Below are positions 1 to 7,969 of a DNA stretch of 64,000 nucleotides, in pieces. How positions within the stretch are numbered: the stretch's first letter is position 1; each line of letters opens with the position of its first letter. Made by a program: the position numbers and the translations under genes. The stretch is taken from contig NZ_CP047290.1 in NCBI RefSeq assembly GCF_018279165.1, positions 1 to 64,000 on the forward strand, read 5' to 3'. This DNA comes from Falsirhodobacter algicola. Lineage in GTDB: Bacteria; Pseudomonadota; Alphaproteobacteria; Rhodobacterales; Rhodobacteraceae. The notes below the pieces were generated by a model. It had not been told where the DNA came from and did no database searches. It saw nothing but the letters and a program-made list of their open reading frames with translations.

Positions 1-1
1 C

Positions 2-307
2 TTCCAGCGGTACCGTTTCACCGCCCTGCCGGTGGTGGGCGCGGAGGGGGCGTTCCTCGGCGTCATCTTTCAGCTGCATCTGATCGGCCGGGCGTTTTCC
101 GCGCCGCGCGGCGCCAAGGTGCGCGCCGAAACGATCATGGAGCGTTCCGGCCCCCGCGCGCAGACCGGCACCCCCCTTGCCGCCCTGCTGCCCATGATGG
201 CCGAGGGGGAGACGGATGCCGTCCCCATCCTCGATGCGGGGCGGATCGTCGGCATCGTCACCCGCACCGACCTCGTGGCCGCGCTGGCGCGCAGCGCGCT
301 CGCCTGA
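2..307 (+). CDS. CBS-domain protein, C-terminal part (5' end outside window)
   Basis: The reading frame is open from the window edge to a TGA at 305-307, so only the last ~101 residues are visible. They contain the end of one CBS repeat (ALPVVG...GAFLGVI) and a second, complete CBS repeat (IMERSGP...DAVPILDAGRIVGIVTRTDL). Paired CBS repeats bind adenine nucleotides and regulate an attached domain. The spacing resembles the cytoplasmic tail of HPP-family membrane proteins, but the membrane part would lie upstream and cannot be checked. The stop directly abuts the stop of the convergent MFS gene. Confidence 0.75.
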   Translation, partial: FQRYRFTALPVVGAEGAFLGVIFQLHLIGRAFSAPRGAKVRAETIMERSGPRAQTGTPLAALLPMMAEGETDAVPILDAGRIVGIVTRTDLVAALARSALA

Positions 308-1468
308 TCAGCGCGCCGCGGCGGGGGTGCGCAGGCGGGCGGTGGCCAGAAGGATCAGAAGGATCAACACCGCGAGGATGATGCCGCCGAGGAAGGTGCT
401 GGCGGTATCGGTCGTCGCCAGTTCCACGAAGGACGACAGGAACTGCCCCCCGAAGATCGCGACCGACAGGCGCGAGAGGTTGCGCCCCCGCTCGGCGCGG
501 CTGCTGCGCTCTACGATCTCATGGTTGGCGAGGGGGATGGAAAAGGCGAACCCCGTCCCCATGCAGATCGCGGCGGCGATCAGGCCGGGCAGCGCGGGCT
601 GCAACGCATAGATCGCATGGCCCGCACCATAGAGCACGAAGGCCAGCAGCAAGGTCCGGCGCGCGCGCAGGCGTTTGATCACGCGCGGCATCACCCCCGC
701 CGCCACCACCGCCACCATGGAGATGAAGGACAGATAGTAGCCCGAGGCCGCCTCCGAAAAGCCCTGATCCGCCAGCTGGCGCGGCAGGGTGACGATCGCG
801 ATGAAGAAGAGCAGCATCGACATGCCCGCCGCCGCATAGACATCGCGCAAACCGCCCGTTTCCGGACCGGTGGGGGCGGCGGCCTCGGCGCCGATCGGGG
901 CATGGCGCGGGATCTGCGTCAGGATCAGCGCAAGGAACACCCATGCGAGCAGATAGAGCGCGAAGGGCGCCTGCCAGCCGAAGCCCGCCAGCACACCGCC
1001 GACCGCAAGGAAGATGACACCGCCGAGTTCGATCGACATCCCCTGCCGCGCCAGCATCGTCAGCCGCGCATCCCCCTCGTAGAATTCGGAGATGAGGGTC
1101 GTGCCGCCCGCCATCACCAGCGCGGTCGCCCCGCCCAGAAGGAAGCGGTCCGCCAGCACCAGCCACAGCCCCGGCAGAAAGGCGCCCAGCACCCCCAGCA
1201 CACCATAGAGCATCAGCCCCGCGATCAGCGCCCGCCGCGCACCCCAGTTCTGGATCAGCCGCCCCGCCGCGGCCCCGAAGACGATGACGCCAAGGGCGGG
1301 CAGGGTGATCAGCCAGCTGGCATTGCTGCCAAGGCCCATCTGGGCCGCGATGGAGGGAAGGCCGGGCGCGATGGCGCTGCCGACCATGATGGTCAGGGTG
1401 GCGGCACTCAGCAGCGCGAAGGCGCCTGCCGTGCCGAGGGGTTGCGTGGGGGTCATGCTGTCGTCCAT
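308..1468 (-). CDS. MFS transporter, probable drug-type exporter
   Basis: A 386-residue, strongly hydrophobic protein with about 12 predicted membrane segments and a motif-A-like loop (GRLIQNWGARRALIAG) after the second segment, typical of the major facilitator superfamily. It is a secondary transporter of the inner membrane; the substrate cannot be read from sequence. It is transcribed divergently from a TetR-type regulator 56 bases away, with a candidate operator between them. This is the usual arrangement of a repressed efflux pump, so export of a toxic compound is inferred. An internal Met at residue 5 is an alternative start. Confidence 0.8.
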   Translation of the reverse strand: MDDSMTPTQPLGTAGAFALLSAATLTIMVGSAIAPGLPSIAAQMGLGSNASWLITLPALGVIVFGAAAGRLIQNWGARRALIAGLMLYGVLGVLGAFLPGLWLVLADRFLLGGATALVMAGGTTLISEFYEGDARLTMLARQGMSIELGGVIFLAVGGVLAGFGWQAPFALYLLAWVFLALILTQIPRHAPIGAEAAAPTGPETGGLRDVYAAAGMSMLLFFIAIVTLPRQLADQGFSEAASGYYLSFISMVAVVAAGVMPRVIKRLRARRTLLLAFVLYGAGHAIYALQPALPGLIAAAICMGTGFAFSIPLANHEIVERSSRAERGRNLSRLSVAIFGGQFLSSFVELATTDTASTFLGGIILAVLILLILLATARLRTPAAAR

Positions 1469-1493
1469 TGCCGGAAATGTGGTTGCGACCCAT

Positions 1494-1515
1494 ATAGTAG
1501 AACGCAGTCTCGTAT
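1494..1515. promoter_or_regulatory. Candidate operator between MFS exporter and TetR regulator
   Basis: The 22-base element has dyad symmetry of the form ATA-N2-AGA-N6-TCT-N2-TAT (14 of 22 positions symmetric) and lies in the short divergent promoter region. Size and position suit a TetR-family dimer site controlling both genes. It is also the only AT-rich stretch in this gap. Function is inferred. Confidence 0.4.
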
Positions 1516-1524
1516 CAATGGGGG

Positions 1525-2118
1525 ATGTCGGAGATGACAGTGGACACGACAGGCGGCGGAGACCGGCAGGGCCGCCCGCGGGACGAAACGGCCGGCCCCG
1601 CGATCATGACGGCGGCCCGCGCGCTGGTGCTGGCCCATGGCTATGACGGCGTCAGCATCGCCGACATCATCCGCAGCGCGGGCGTGTCCCGCCAGACGCT
1701 GTATCGCCGCTGGCCGACGAAGGCCGCGCTGGTGCTGGAGGCGTTCTTTCAGGGCGCGGTCGCGCCGCCGGACATGGAGAGCGGCGCGTGCCGCACCGCG
1801 CTGGCCGATTTCCTGCAACGCCTGTTCGATCAACTGACGCGCGAGGGCGACGCGATCCGCAGCCTCATCGCGCAGACGGTGGCGGATGCCGATTTCGCGG
1901 TCCTGTTCCGCGACCGTTTCGTGCGGCCCCGCGAACGGATGGTCAGCGATCTTCTGGAAACGGCCGTCGCGCGGGGCGAGCTTGGGGCGCAGACCGACAT
2001 CCCGGTGGCAACGGCGATGCTGCACGGGGCCTTCTGGTACAGGCTTCTGAACGCCGAACCCTTGGACCGCTCCTTTGCCCTTGCCCTGACCGCGCAGGTG
2101 TTCGGCCCACCCCCCTGA
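1525..2118 (+). CDS. TetR/AcrR family transcriptional regulator
   Basis: A 197-residue protein. Residues about 25-75 form the TetR helix-turn-helix (VSIADIIRSAGVSRQTLYRRWPTKAAL), followed by a helical ligand-binding region like TetR_C-type domains. It probably represses itself and the divergent MFS gene. The first ATG (1525) is immediately preceded by a G run with no spacing. The second ATG (1534) has the same GGGGA at a proper 8-base distance, so the protein may start there, three residues shorter. Confidence 0.85.
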   Translation: MSEMTVDTTGGGDRQGRPRDETAGPAIMTAARALVLAHGYDGVSIADIIRSAGVSRQTLYRRWPTKAALVLEAFFQGAVAPPDMESGACRTALADFLQRLFDQLTREGDAIRSLIAQTVADADFAVLFRDRFVRPRERMVSDLLETAVARGELGAQTDIPVATAMLHGAFWYRLLNAEPLDRSFALALTAQVFGPPP

Positions 2119-2232
2119 AGGTGCATCGTTCTACGCCGATCGCTCTCTTAAATTGCACTATTTATCGGATGACTCGCCCTAAACGTGTACTAAAGGTTAA
2201 GGAAGGCTTGATCGAACGCGCGAATTATCGCT

Positions 2233-2274
2233 TATAGGTTGTGCGGGATACATTCGTACACCTATGGGTTGTCC
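2233..2274 (+). promoter_or_regulatory. Direct repeats upstream of the RTX-Hint gene
   Basis: Two near-identical 12-base copies (TATAGGTTGTGC and TATGGGTTGTCC, 10/12 identical) start 30 bases apart, about three helical turns, and end 33 bases before the ATG at 2308. The whole 2119-2307 gap is notably AT-rich compared with its surroundings. The repeats could be binding sites for an activator or repressor of the secreted protein. No regulator is identified. Confidence 0.35.
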
Positions 2275-2307
2275 CAGGAAAGCAGCAGCACACCACAGGG
2301 GCAACTT

Positions 2308-4053
2308 ATGAGTGTAACGGTTGAATCCGACGGCGATTTCTACAAGTACAACGGAACTCTCGCGAACCTGCTCGGCCTTTCGGTCCTGCCGAGTCTCAGC
2401 AGCGGAGTCGACGGAACCCTCACCGCCGCGACCGAAGTGCTCAACCCGGGCGATACGGGCACGGTGACCATCGGCAGTGGGGCGGATCAAGCCTTCACCT
2501 ATGTGGGAAGCGGCACAGCGACCGGTCTTACCGATACGACCACCTTCATGGTCTTCACCACTGGCAGCGATATCTATCTGTTCACGTCAGACGCGTTCCC
2601 GACTTTGTCGGCTCTCTTGGTCGCGTTTAACGTCGACGATACTGCGCCCTACAATATTTTCTCGAATGCGGACGGCGTGGTCGACGGCACCAGCGGCGCC
2701 GATACGATCGGCGCGACCTATGTCGACGACGATGGCGACCGGATCAGCATAGGCGATGACACGGTGCTGGGCTATGCCGGCAACGACCTCATCTTCGGCG
2801 CGCAGGGGAACGACCTCCTCTATGGCGGGGATGGCAACGATGGCATCTACGGCAATGCCGGATCGGACACGCTGTTCGGCGGGGCGGGCAATGACACTCT
2901 GGGCGGCGGCAGCGAGGATAGCAGCGCCGACGAACTCTATGGCGGCGCCGGCAACGATACGCTTCTGGCCGATGGCGGCAATGACATCATGGATGGCGGG
3001 GAGGGGACCGACACCTTCGACGCCTCGGTGCTGACCTCGGTCGCGGTGACGGTGGACGAGGACGGCAACGGCACGGTCGTCTCGGATTCGGACACCGATA
3101 CCATCACCTCCATCGAAGGCTTCGTCGCCGGCGAGACGGTGGGCGAGCGCGACTCGATCACGCTGACGAGCACGGTCGACGATCTGTCCCTGATCAGCGG
3201 AATCGACACGGACCTTCAAGACGGGCTGACCTCGGGGACCTACACCCAGAAGGACGGCACGGTCATCGACTTCGGCCCCTCGGCGTCGATCAGCTATGAC
3301 GCACTGATCGCGGGCATTCAGGACGGCACCTATCAGGGCACGGGCACGCTCACCATCACCGGCGGGGACGAAAGCGGCACCGTCGGCAACATCTCCTTCG
3401 CCAATTTCGAAGACATCACCATCTCAGTCACCTGCTTCACGCGCGGGACGCTGATCGACACCCCCGAAGGCCCGCGCGCGGTCGAGGATCTGGCGGTGGG
3501 CGACATGGTCACCACGCTGGACCGGGGCCCGCAGCCGCTGCGCTGGACGGGTTGCAAATCCTTCGGCCTCCTTGATCTGACGCTGCGTCCGAAGCTGCGC
3601 CCGATCCGCATCGCGGCCGGTGCGCTCGGGGCGGGGCTGCCGAAGACGGACCTCGTCGTCTCGCGCCAGCACCGGGTGCTCGTCCGCTCCACCGTGGCGG
3701 AACGGATGTTCGGCTCGCGCGAGGTGCTGGTGCCGGCGGTGAAGCTCTTGGCGCTGGACGGGATCGATCTGGTGGAGGATGCCGCCTCGGTGGAGTACTT
3801 CCACCTCCTCTTCGATCAGCACGAGGTCGTCTTCTCCAACGGGGCGGCGACGGAGAGCCTGTTCACCGGGCCCGAAGCGCTCAAATCCGTATCCCCCGAA
3901 AGCGCCGAGGAGATCCGCGCGATCTTCCCCGAGATCTGCGAGCCGGGTTTCGCGCCCCAGTCCGCGCGTCCGATCCCGGAAAACGGCAAGCGCGCGCGCA
4001 AGCTGGTGGAACGGCACATGAAAAGCGCGCGGGATCTGGTCGAAATCGCCTGA
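2308..4053 (+). CDS. Secreted RTX-repeat protein with C-terminal Hint (Hedgehog/intein) domain
   Basis: 581 residues from the ATG at 2308; an upstream in-frame ATG at 2239 lacks a ribosome site, whereas AGGGGC precedes 2308. Residues about 150-240 hold glycine/aspartate-rich nonapeptides (GNDLLYGGDGND, GGAGNDTL) that bind calcium in type I secreted proteins. From Cys376 (CFTRGTLIDTPEGPRAVEDL) to near residue 540 is a Hint_2 domain including SRQHRVLV; such domains resemble inteins and can self-cleave. No N-terminal signal peptide is seen and no type I exporter lies in the window. RTX-Hint proteins are common in Rhodobacterales; their targets are mostly unknown. The N-terminal third is less GC-rich and unrecognised. 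Confidence 0.85.
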   Translation: MSVTVESDGDFYKYNGTLANLLGLSVLPSLSSGVDGTLTAATEVLNPGDTGTVTIGSGADQAFTYVGSGTATGLTDTTTFMVFTTGSDIYLFTSDAFPTLSALLVAFNVDDTAPYNIFSNADGVVDGTSGADTIGATYVDDDGDRISIGDDTVLGYAGNDLIFGAQGNDLLYGGDGNDGIYGNAGSDTLFGGAGNDTLGGGSEDSSADELYGGAGNDTLLADGGNDIMDGGEGTDTFDASVLTSVAVTVDEDGNGTVVSDSDTDTITSIEGFVAGETVGERDSITLTSTVDDLSLISGIDTDLQDGLTSGTYTQKDGTVIDFGPSASISYDALIAGIQDGTYQGTGTLTITGGDESGTVGNISFANFEDITISVTCFTRGTLIDTPEGPRAVEDLAVGDMVTTLDRGPQPLRWTGCKSFGLLDLTLRPKLRPIRIAAGALGAGLPKTDLVVSRQHRVLVRSTVAERMFGSREVLVPAVKLLALDGIDLVEDAASVEYFHLLFDQHEVVFSNGAATESLFTGPEALKSVSPESAEEIRAIFPEICEPGFAPQSARPIPENGKRARKLVERHMKSARDLVEIA

Positions 4054-4066
4054 TCCCGGACGGGTC

Positions 4067-4134
4067 GCCCGCATCGGCGGGCGCCCCCATCGCGGGCAAC
4101 CGCCCCCGGATCTGCCGAAAATCCCGGCAGATCC
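4067..4134 (+). terminator. Two hairpins after the RTX-Hint gene, likely terminator region
   Basis: Two perfect stems follow the stop: GCCCGC/GCGGGC with a 4-base loop (4067-4082), and a 10-bp stem GGATCTGCCG/CGGCAGATCC with a 7-base loop (4108-4134). No clear T-run follows, so termination may be inefficient or the stems may protect the RNA end. Confidence 0.45.
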
Positions 4135-4255
4135 CCGTCCCGAGGCCGGTCGATCCCGGGAAAATGATCCATGGCCGCGCCTCCGGCGGCCCGCCTCCAT
4201 TGATGGCCGCGCCCCGGAGGGATAGCGTCCGTCATCATCTACGAGAGCGGACATC

Positions 4256-6502
4256 ATGGCCAAGGACGATTTCATCGGAGCCACCTCGAAAGCGGCGGGC
4301 GGCTGGGGCGCGCTGAAAAGCTGCGGCAAGCAGCTTTTGGGCAGCGGGGCGCCCTTGGCCGGGATGAAGGCGATGCTGCAGGCGAACCAGCCGGACGGGT
4401 TCGATTGTCCGGGCTGCGCATGGGGCGATCCCGAGCATGGATCGTCGTTCGAATTCTGCGAGAATGGCGTGAAGGCCGTCGCATGGGAGGCGACGAAGCG
4501 CCGCGCCACGCCGGAGTTCTTCGCCGCCCATGCCGTGAGCGCGCTGCGCGGCTGGAGCGATCACGACCTCGAGCAGCAGGGCCGTCTGACCCATCCGATG
4601 CGCCACGATCCGGCCACCGACACCTATGTGCCCGTGACATGGGACGAAGCGTTTGCCGGCATCGGCGCGGCCCTGCGCGCGATCCCGCCGGACACGGCCG
4701 AGTTCTACACCTCGGGCCGGGCCAGCAACGAGGCGGCGTTCCTCTATCAGACCTTCGTGCGGCTCTATGGCACGAACAATTTCCCCGATTGCTCCAACAT
4801 GTGCCACGAGGCGTCGGGCGTGGCCCTGACCGATGCGATCGGCATCGGCAAGGGCACCGTCCGGCTGGAGGATTTCGAGCTGGCGGACGCGATCTTCGTC
4901 ATCGGGCAGAACCCCGGCACGAACCATCCGCGCATGCTGGCCGATCTGCGCCGCGCCGCCGCCCGCGGGGCGCGCATCGTCGTGTTCAACCCGCTGAAGG
5001 AAAAGGGCCTCCAACGCTTCGCCGATCCGCAGAACAAGCTGGAGATGATGCGCGGCGGCAGCGAGCCGACCTCCACCGACTATTTCCAGCCGCGCCTCGG
5101 CGGTGACATGGCGGCGGTGCGCGGCATGGCCAAGGTAGTGCTGGCCGAAGGCACGCTCGACCGCGCCTTCATCGAGGCCGAGTGCCACGGCTTCGACGAT
5201 TGGCGCGCGGTGGTGGAGGCGACGGGCTGGCCCGAGATCGAGGATCAGTCGGGCCTTTCCCGCGCCGAGATCGAGCGTGCGGCCCGCATCTACATGAACG
5301 CCGAGCGGGTGATCTGCACATGGGCGATGGGCGTGACGCAGCACCGCCATTCCGTCGCCACCATCCGCGAGATTGCGAACTTCATGTTCCTGCGCGGCAA
5401 TATCGGGCGTCCGGGGGCAGGGCTCTGCCCCGTGCGCGGCCATTCCAACGTGCAGGGCGACCGCACCGTCGGCATCAACGAAAAGGCCCCCGAGGCCTTC
5501 ATCGCCGCGATGGAGGCCGAACTCGGCGTGACGCTGCCGCGCCGTCCGGGGCACAACGTGCTGGCGGCGATGGGCGCGATGCTGGACGGTTCGGCCAAGG
5601 CCTTCGTGGGATTGGGCGGCAATTTCGCCCGCGCCACCCCCGACAGCGCCCTTTTGGCCGAAGCGATGCCGCGCCTCGATCTGACGGTGCATGTGGCCAC
5701 GAAGCTGAACCATTCGCATCTGCTTCCGGGGCGGTCGGGCTGGCTGCTGCCCTGCCTTGGCCGGACCGAGATCGACCGCAACGCCGCCGGCATCCGCCAG
5801 ATCGTCACGGTGGAGGATTCCATGAGCATGGTGCACGGATCGGGCGGCATCAATCTGCCCGCCTCGGAGCATCTGAAATCGGAGATCGCCATCGTCGCCG
5901 GGATCGCGGAGGCCACGGTCGGGACTGGGGTGCTCGATTGGGCCGCGCTGGCGGAGGATCATGACGAAATCCGCGCCATGATCGCCCGCGTCCTGCCCAG
6001 CTTCGACGATTACAACACCCGCGTGCGTCAGCCCCGGGGCTTCTGGCTGCGCAATCCGGCGTCGGAACGCGAATGGCGCACGCCCACGGGCCGCGCCAAT
6101 TTCGGGGCCGATCCGCTGCCCCATCGCACCGAATGGCAAGAGGCGCAGGCGGGGCAGGGGGCCTTCGTGCTGCAGACCTTCCGCTCGCACGATCAGTACA
6201 ACACCACCATCTACGGTATGGATGACCGCTATCGCGGGGTCTATGGCGAACGGCGGGTGGTGTTCATGCACCCTGAGGATCTGCGCGCCATGGGCCGCGC
6301 CGCGGGCGACCGGGTGGACGTTCTGGGCACGGGCGGACGCGTGGCCGAGGGCTTCCGCCTCGTGCCCTACGACATCCCGCGGGGCTGCGTTGCAGGCTAT
6401 TATCCCGAATTGAACGTGCTGGTGCCGCACGATGCCTTCGGCGATCGCAGCCATACGCCGGTGTCGAAATCCATTCCGGTCCGCTTCCGCCCGGCCTCTT
6501 GA
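4256..6502 (+). CDS. FdhF/YdeP family molybdopterin oxidoreductase
   Basis: A 748-residue protein matching the length and layout of the YdeP branch of the formate-dehydrogenase-like molybdopterin enzymes: an N-terminal Cys pair (CPGCAWGD, C51/C54), the catalytic molybdopterin-binding body (residues ~90-600), and the C-terminal dinucleotide-binding domain (TFRSHDQYNTTIYGMDDRYRGV). No signal peptide is present, so it should be cytoplasmic. E. coli YdeP is linked to acid resistance but its substrate is not established; none can be named here. No fdhD accessory gene is nearby. A small gene overlaps its stop by one base and is probably co-translated. Confidence 0.88.
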   Translation: MAKDDFIGATSKAAGGWGALKSCGKQLLGSGAPLAGMKAMLQANQPDGFDCPGCAWGDPEHGSSFEFCENGVKAVAWEATKRRATPEFFAAHAVSALRGWSDHDLEQQGRLTHPMRHDPATDTYVPVTWDEAFAGIGAALRAIPPDTAEFYTSGRASNEAAFLYQTFVRLYGTNNFPDCSNMCHEASGVALTDAIGIGKGTVRLEDFELADAIFVIGQNPGTNHPRMLADLRRAAARGARIVVFNPLKEKGLQRFADPQNKLEMMRGGSEPTSTDYFQPRLGGDMAAVRGMAKVVLAEGTLDRAFIEAECHGFDDWRAVVEATGWPEIEDQSGLSRAEIERAARIYMNAERVICTWAMGVTQHRHSVATIREIANFMFLRGNIGRPGAGLCPVRGHSNVQGDRTVGINEKAPEAFIAAMEAELGVTLPRRPGHNVLAAMGAMLDGSAKAFVGLGGNFARATPDSALLAEAMPRLDLTVHVATKLNHSHLLPGRSGWLLPCLGRTEIDRNAAGIRQIVTVEDSMSMVHGSGGINLPASEHLKSEIAIVAGIAEATVGTGVLDWAALAEDHDEIRAMIARVLPSFDDYNTRVRQPRGFWLRNPASEREWRTPTGRANFGADPLPHRTEWQEAQAGQGAFVLQTFRSHDQYNTTIYGMDDRYRGVYGERRVVFMHPEDLRAMGRAAGDRVDVLGTGGRVAEGFRLVPYDIPRGCVAGYYPELNVLVPHDAFGDRSHTPVSKSIPVRFRPAS

Positions 6503-6768
6503 TGGAGGGGGCGGATTGGACCGCCCGGATCGACGCGATCGAGCGGGCGGGGCAAAGCCGTCTGGGTGCCGTCATCCTGATGGCCGCGCAGGCGGGGATG
6601 GCGGGCGACAGCCGCACCTTCGCCCGGCGCTTCGGCGTGGCCCATGCGCTCGTCCTGCGCGAGGCGGTGATCCTGCACGAGGCGGGCCTGCTGGAGGCGC
6701 TCGGCCCGCCGGATGCCCCCCGCCGCCCGCTGATCCCGACCGCGCGAGGGGCGGCGCTGGCGGATTAG
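6502..6768 (+). CDS. Small protein with possible winged-helix fold, downstream of ydeP-type gene
   Basis: 88 residues from an ATG that overlaps the preceding TGA (TGATG), implying translational coupling. The sequence (RRFGVAHALVLREAVILHEAGLLEALGPPDAPRRPLIPTARG) looks like a winged-helix with a beta wing, similar in size to small regulatory or accessory domains. I do not recognise a named family. Tight coupling suggests a role tied to the molybdenum enzyme, for example maturation or regulation. It ends 4 bases inside the convergent phnM stop. Confidence 0.6.
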   Translation: MEGADWTARIDAIERAGQSRLGAVILMAAQAGMAGDSRTFARRFGVAHALVLREAVILHEAGLLEALGPPDAPRRPLIPTARGAALAD

Positions 6769-7883
6769 GCGACGCGCCGGCCCTGCACCCATGTCTCGCG
6801 CAGCAGCGGCTGGCCCCCCGGCATCGCGATGCGGATCAGGTCCGCGCGCAGGCCCGGTGCAAGGCGGCCCCGATCGCTCAGCCCGGTCGCGGCGGCGGGG
6901 GCGGCGGTGACCGTCCCGATCCCCCGCGCGACATCGCCCCACAGCGCCCCCAGCCGGAACGCCGCCAGAAGCAGCGCCGCCGGCACATAGTCCGAGCTGA
7001 CGATATCCAGAAGCCCCGCCTCGGCCAGATCGCCCGCCGCGATGTTGCCCGAATGGGACCCGCCCCGGATCAGGTTCGGCGCGCCCATGATGTTGCGGAT
7101 GCCGGCGGCGCGGTTGGCGGCTGCAGCCTCCAGCGTGGTCGGAAACTCCGCCAGCCGGATGCCATGCGCCGCCGACACCGCCACATGCGCCGCCGTCGTA
7201 TCGTCATGGCTGGCCAGCACCGCGCCCCAGCGATTGGCCGCCGCGACCGCCGCCGCCTCGTGCAGCGCGCCGTAACGCGCATGCAGCGCGATCAATTGGG
7301 CGCAGCGTTCCTCGAACACCTCGCGCGACATGCCGCGTTTGCCCATCGAATAGCGGGCATAGGCCTCCATGTCGCGGAACTGCCGCTGGCCGGGGGTGTG
7401 GTCCATCAGGCTGACGATGCCGATGCCGTCCTCGGGGCCGAATTCGTCCAGCTCCTCGGCCAACGTCTCCGAACAGATCTCGGCCCGCAGATGGATGCGG
7501 TGGCTGATGCGCAGATGCGGGCGCATCTGCAGGATTTCCCGCGCCATGGAGCGGGCATAGCGGTCGTGATCCGTCCCGAGGATGGAGCCGACGCGCAGCG
7601 CATCGAACACCGTGGTGATGCCGGTCCCCGCGAGTTCGGCGTCATGGGCGATGATGGCGGCGGCATGGGGCCAGTCCACCCCCGGACGGGGCTGGATATG
7701 GCGTTCGAGGTTGTCGGTGTGCAGCTCGATCAAGCCCGGAGCCAGAAGATCGCCCCCCATATCCACGCCGCTGCGCGCCGGGGCGCCGATCTCGGCGATA
7801 TGGCCGTCGCGGATCACGATCGCGCCGGGACGCACCTCGTGTTCCAGAACCAGCCTTGCATTCGTCAATACGATGTCCGTCAT
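6765..7883 (-). CDS. phnM: Alpha-D-ribose 1-methylphosphonate 5-triphosphate diphosphatase PhnM
   Basis: 372 residues of the amidohydrolase superfamily. The metal-binding HTDN motif (LIELHTDNLERHIQPRPG) and SHDDTTAAHV match PhnM. The enzyme removes pyrophosphate from the 5-triphosphate intermediate before C-P bond cleavage. The start ATG at 7883 gives MTDIVLTNARLVLEH, the usual N-terminus; an upstream in-frame extension is not PhnM-like. Unlike E. coli, phnM is not in the phnG-N operon but is a separate unit beyond phnN and the opposite-strand DUF1045 gene. A Pho-box-like motif lies 36 bases upstream, so it may be induced by phosphate limitation. Confidence 0.93.
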   Translation of the reverse strand: MTDIVLTNARLVLEHEVRPGAIVIRDGHIAEIGAPARSGVDMGGDLLAPGLIELHTDNLERHIQPRPGVDWPHAAAIIAHDAELAGTGITTVFDALRVGSILGTDHDRYARSMAREILQMRPHLRISHRIHLRAEICSETLAEELDEFGPEDGIGIVSLMDHTPGQRQFRDMEAYARYSMGKRGMSREVFEERCAQLIALHARYGALHEAAAVAAANRWGAVLASHDDTTAAHVAVSAAHGIRLAEFPTTLEAAAANRAAGIRNIMGAPNLIRGGSHSGNIAAGDLAEAGLLDIVSSDYVPAALLLAAFRLGALWGDVARGIGTVTAAPAAATGLSDRGRLAPGLRADLIRIAMPGGQPLLRETWVQGRRVA

Positions 7884-7918
7884 GATCCATCCAGATGCGT
7901 GAAGTCCCATCCATCGCC

Positions 7919-7932
7919 ATGGAACCGTGACA
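7919..7932 (-). promoter_or_regulatory. Pho-box-like motif between phnM and DUF1045 gene
   Basis: On the minus strand this reads TGTCACGGTTCCAT. Thirteen bases (GTCACGGTTCCAT) are identical to part of the tandem PhoB-like site before phnC (18254-18266), with the same orientation and nearly the same distance to the start codon (36 versus 41 bases). The 86-base gap is shared with the divergent DUF1045 gene, which could be controlled by the same site. Confidence 0.5.
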
Positions 7933-7969
7933 TTCCCGCGATAACAGAGCCTGATGTGAAAGCAATTCC

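Noticed and set aside
2239-2307. Upstream in-frame ATG for the RTX-Hint protein
   Set aside because: It falls within the repeat-bearing promoter region and has no ribosome site, whereas the ATG at 2308 has one.
4235-6454. 739-codon open frame on the - strand
   Set aside because: Exact antisense shadow of the YdeP-type gene; no recognisable domain or ribosome site.
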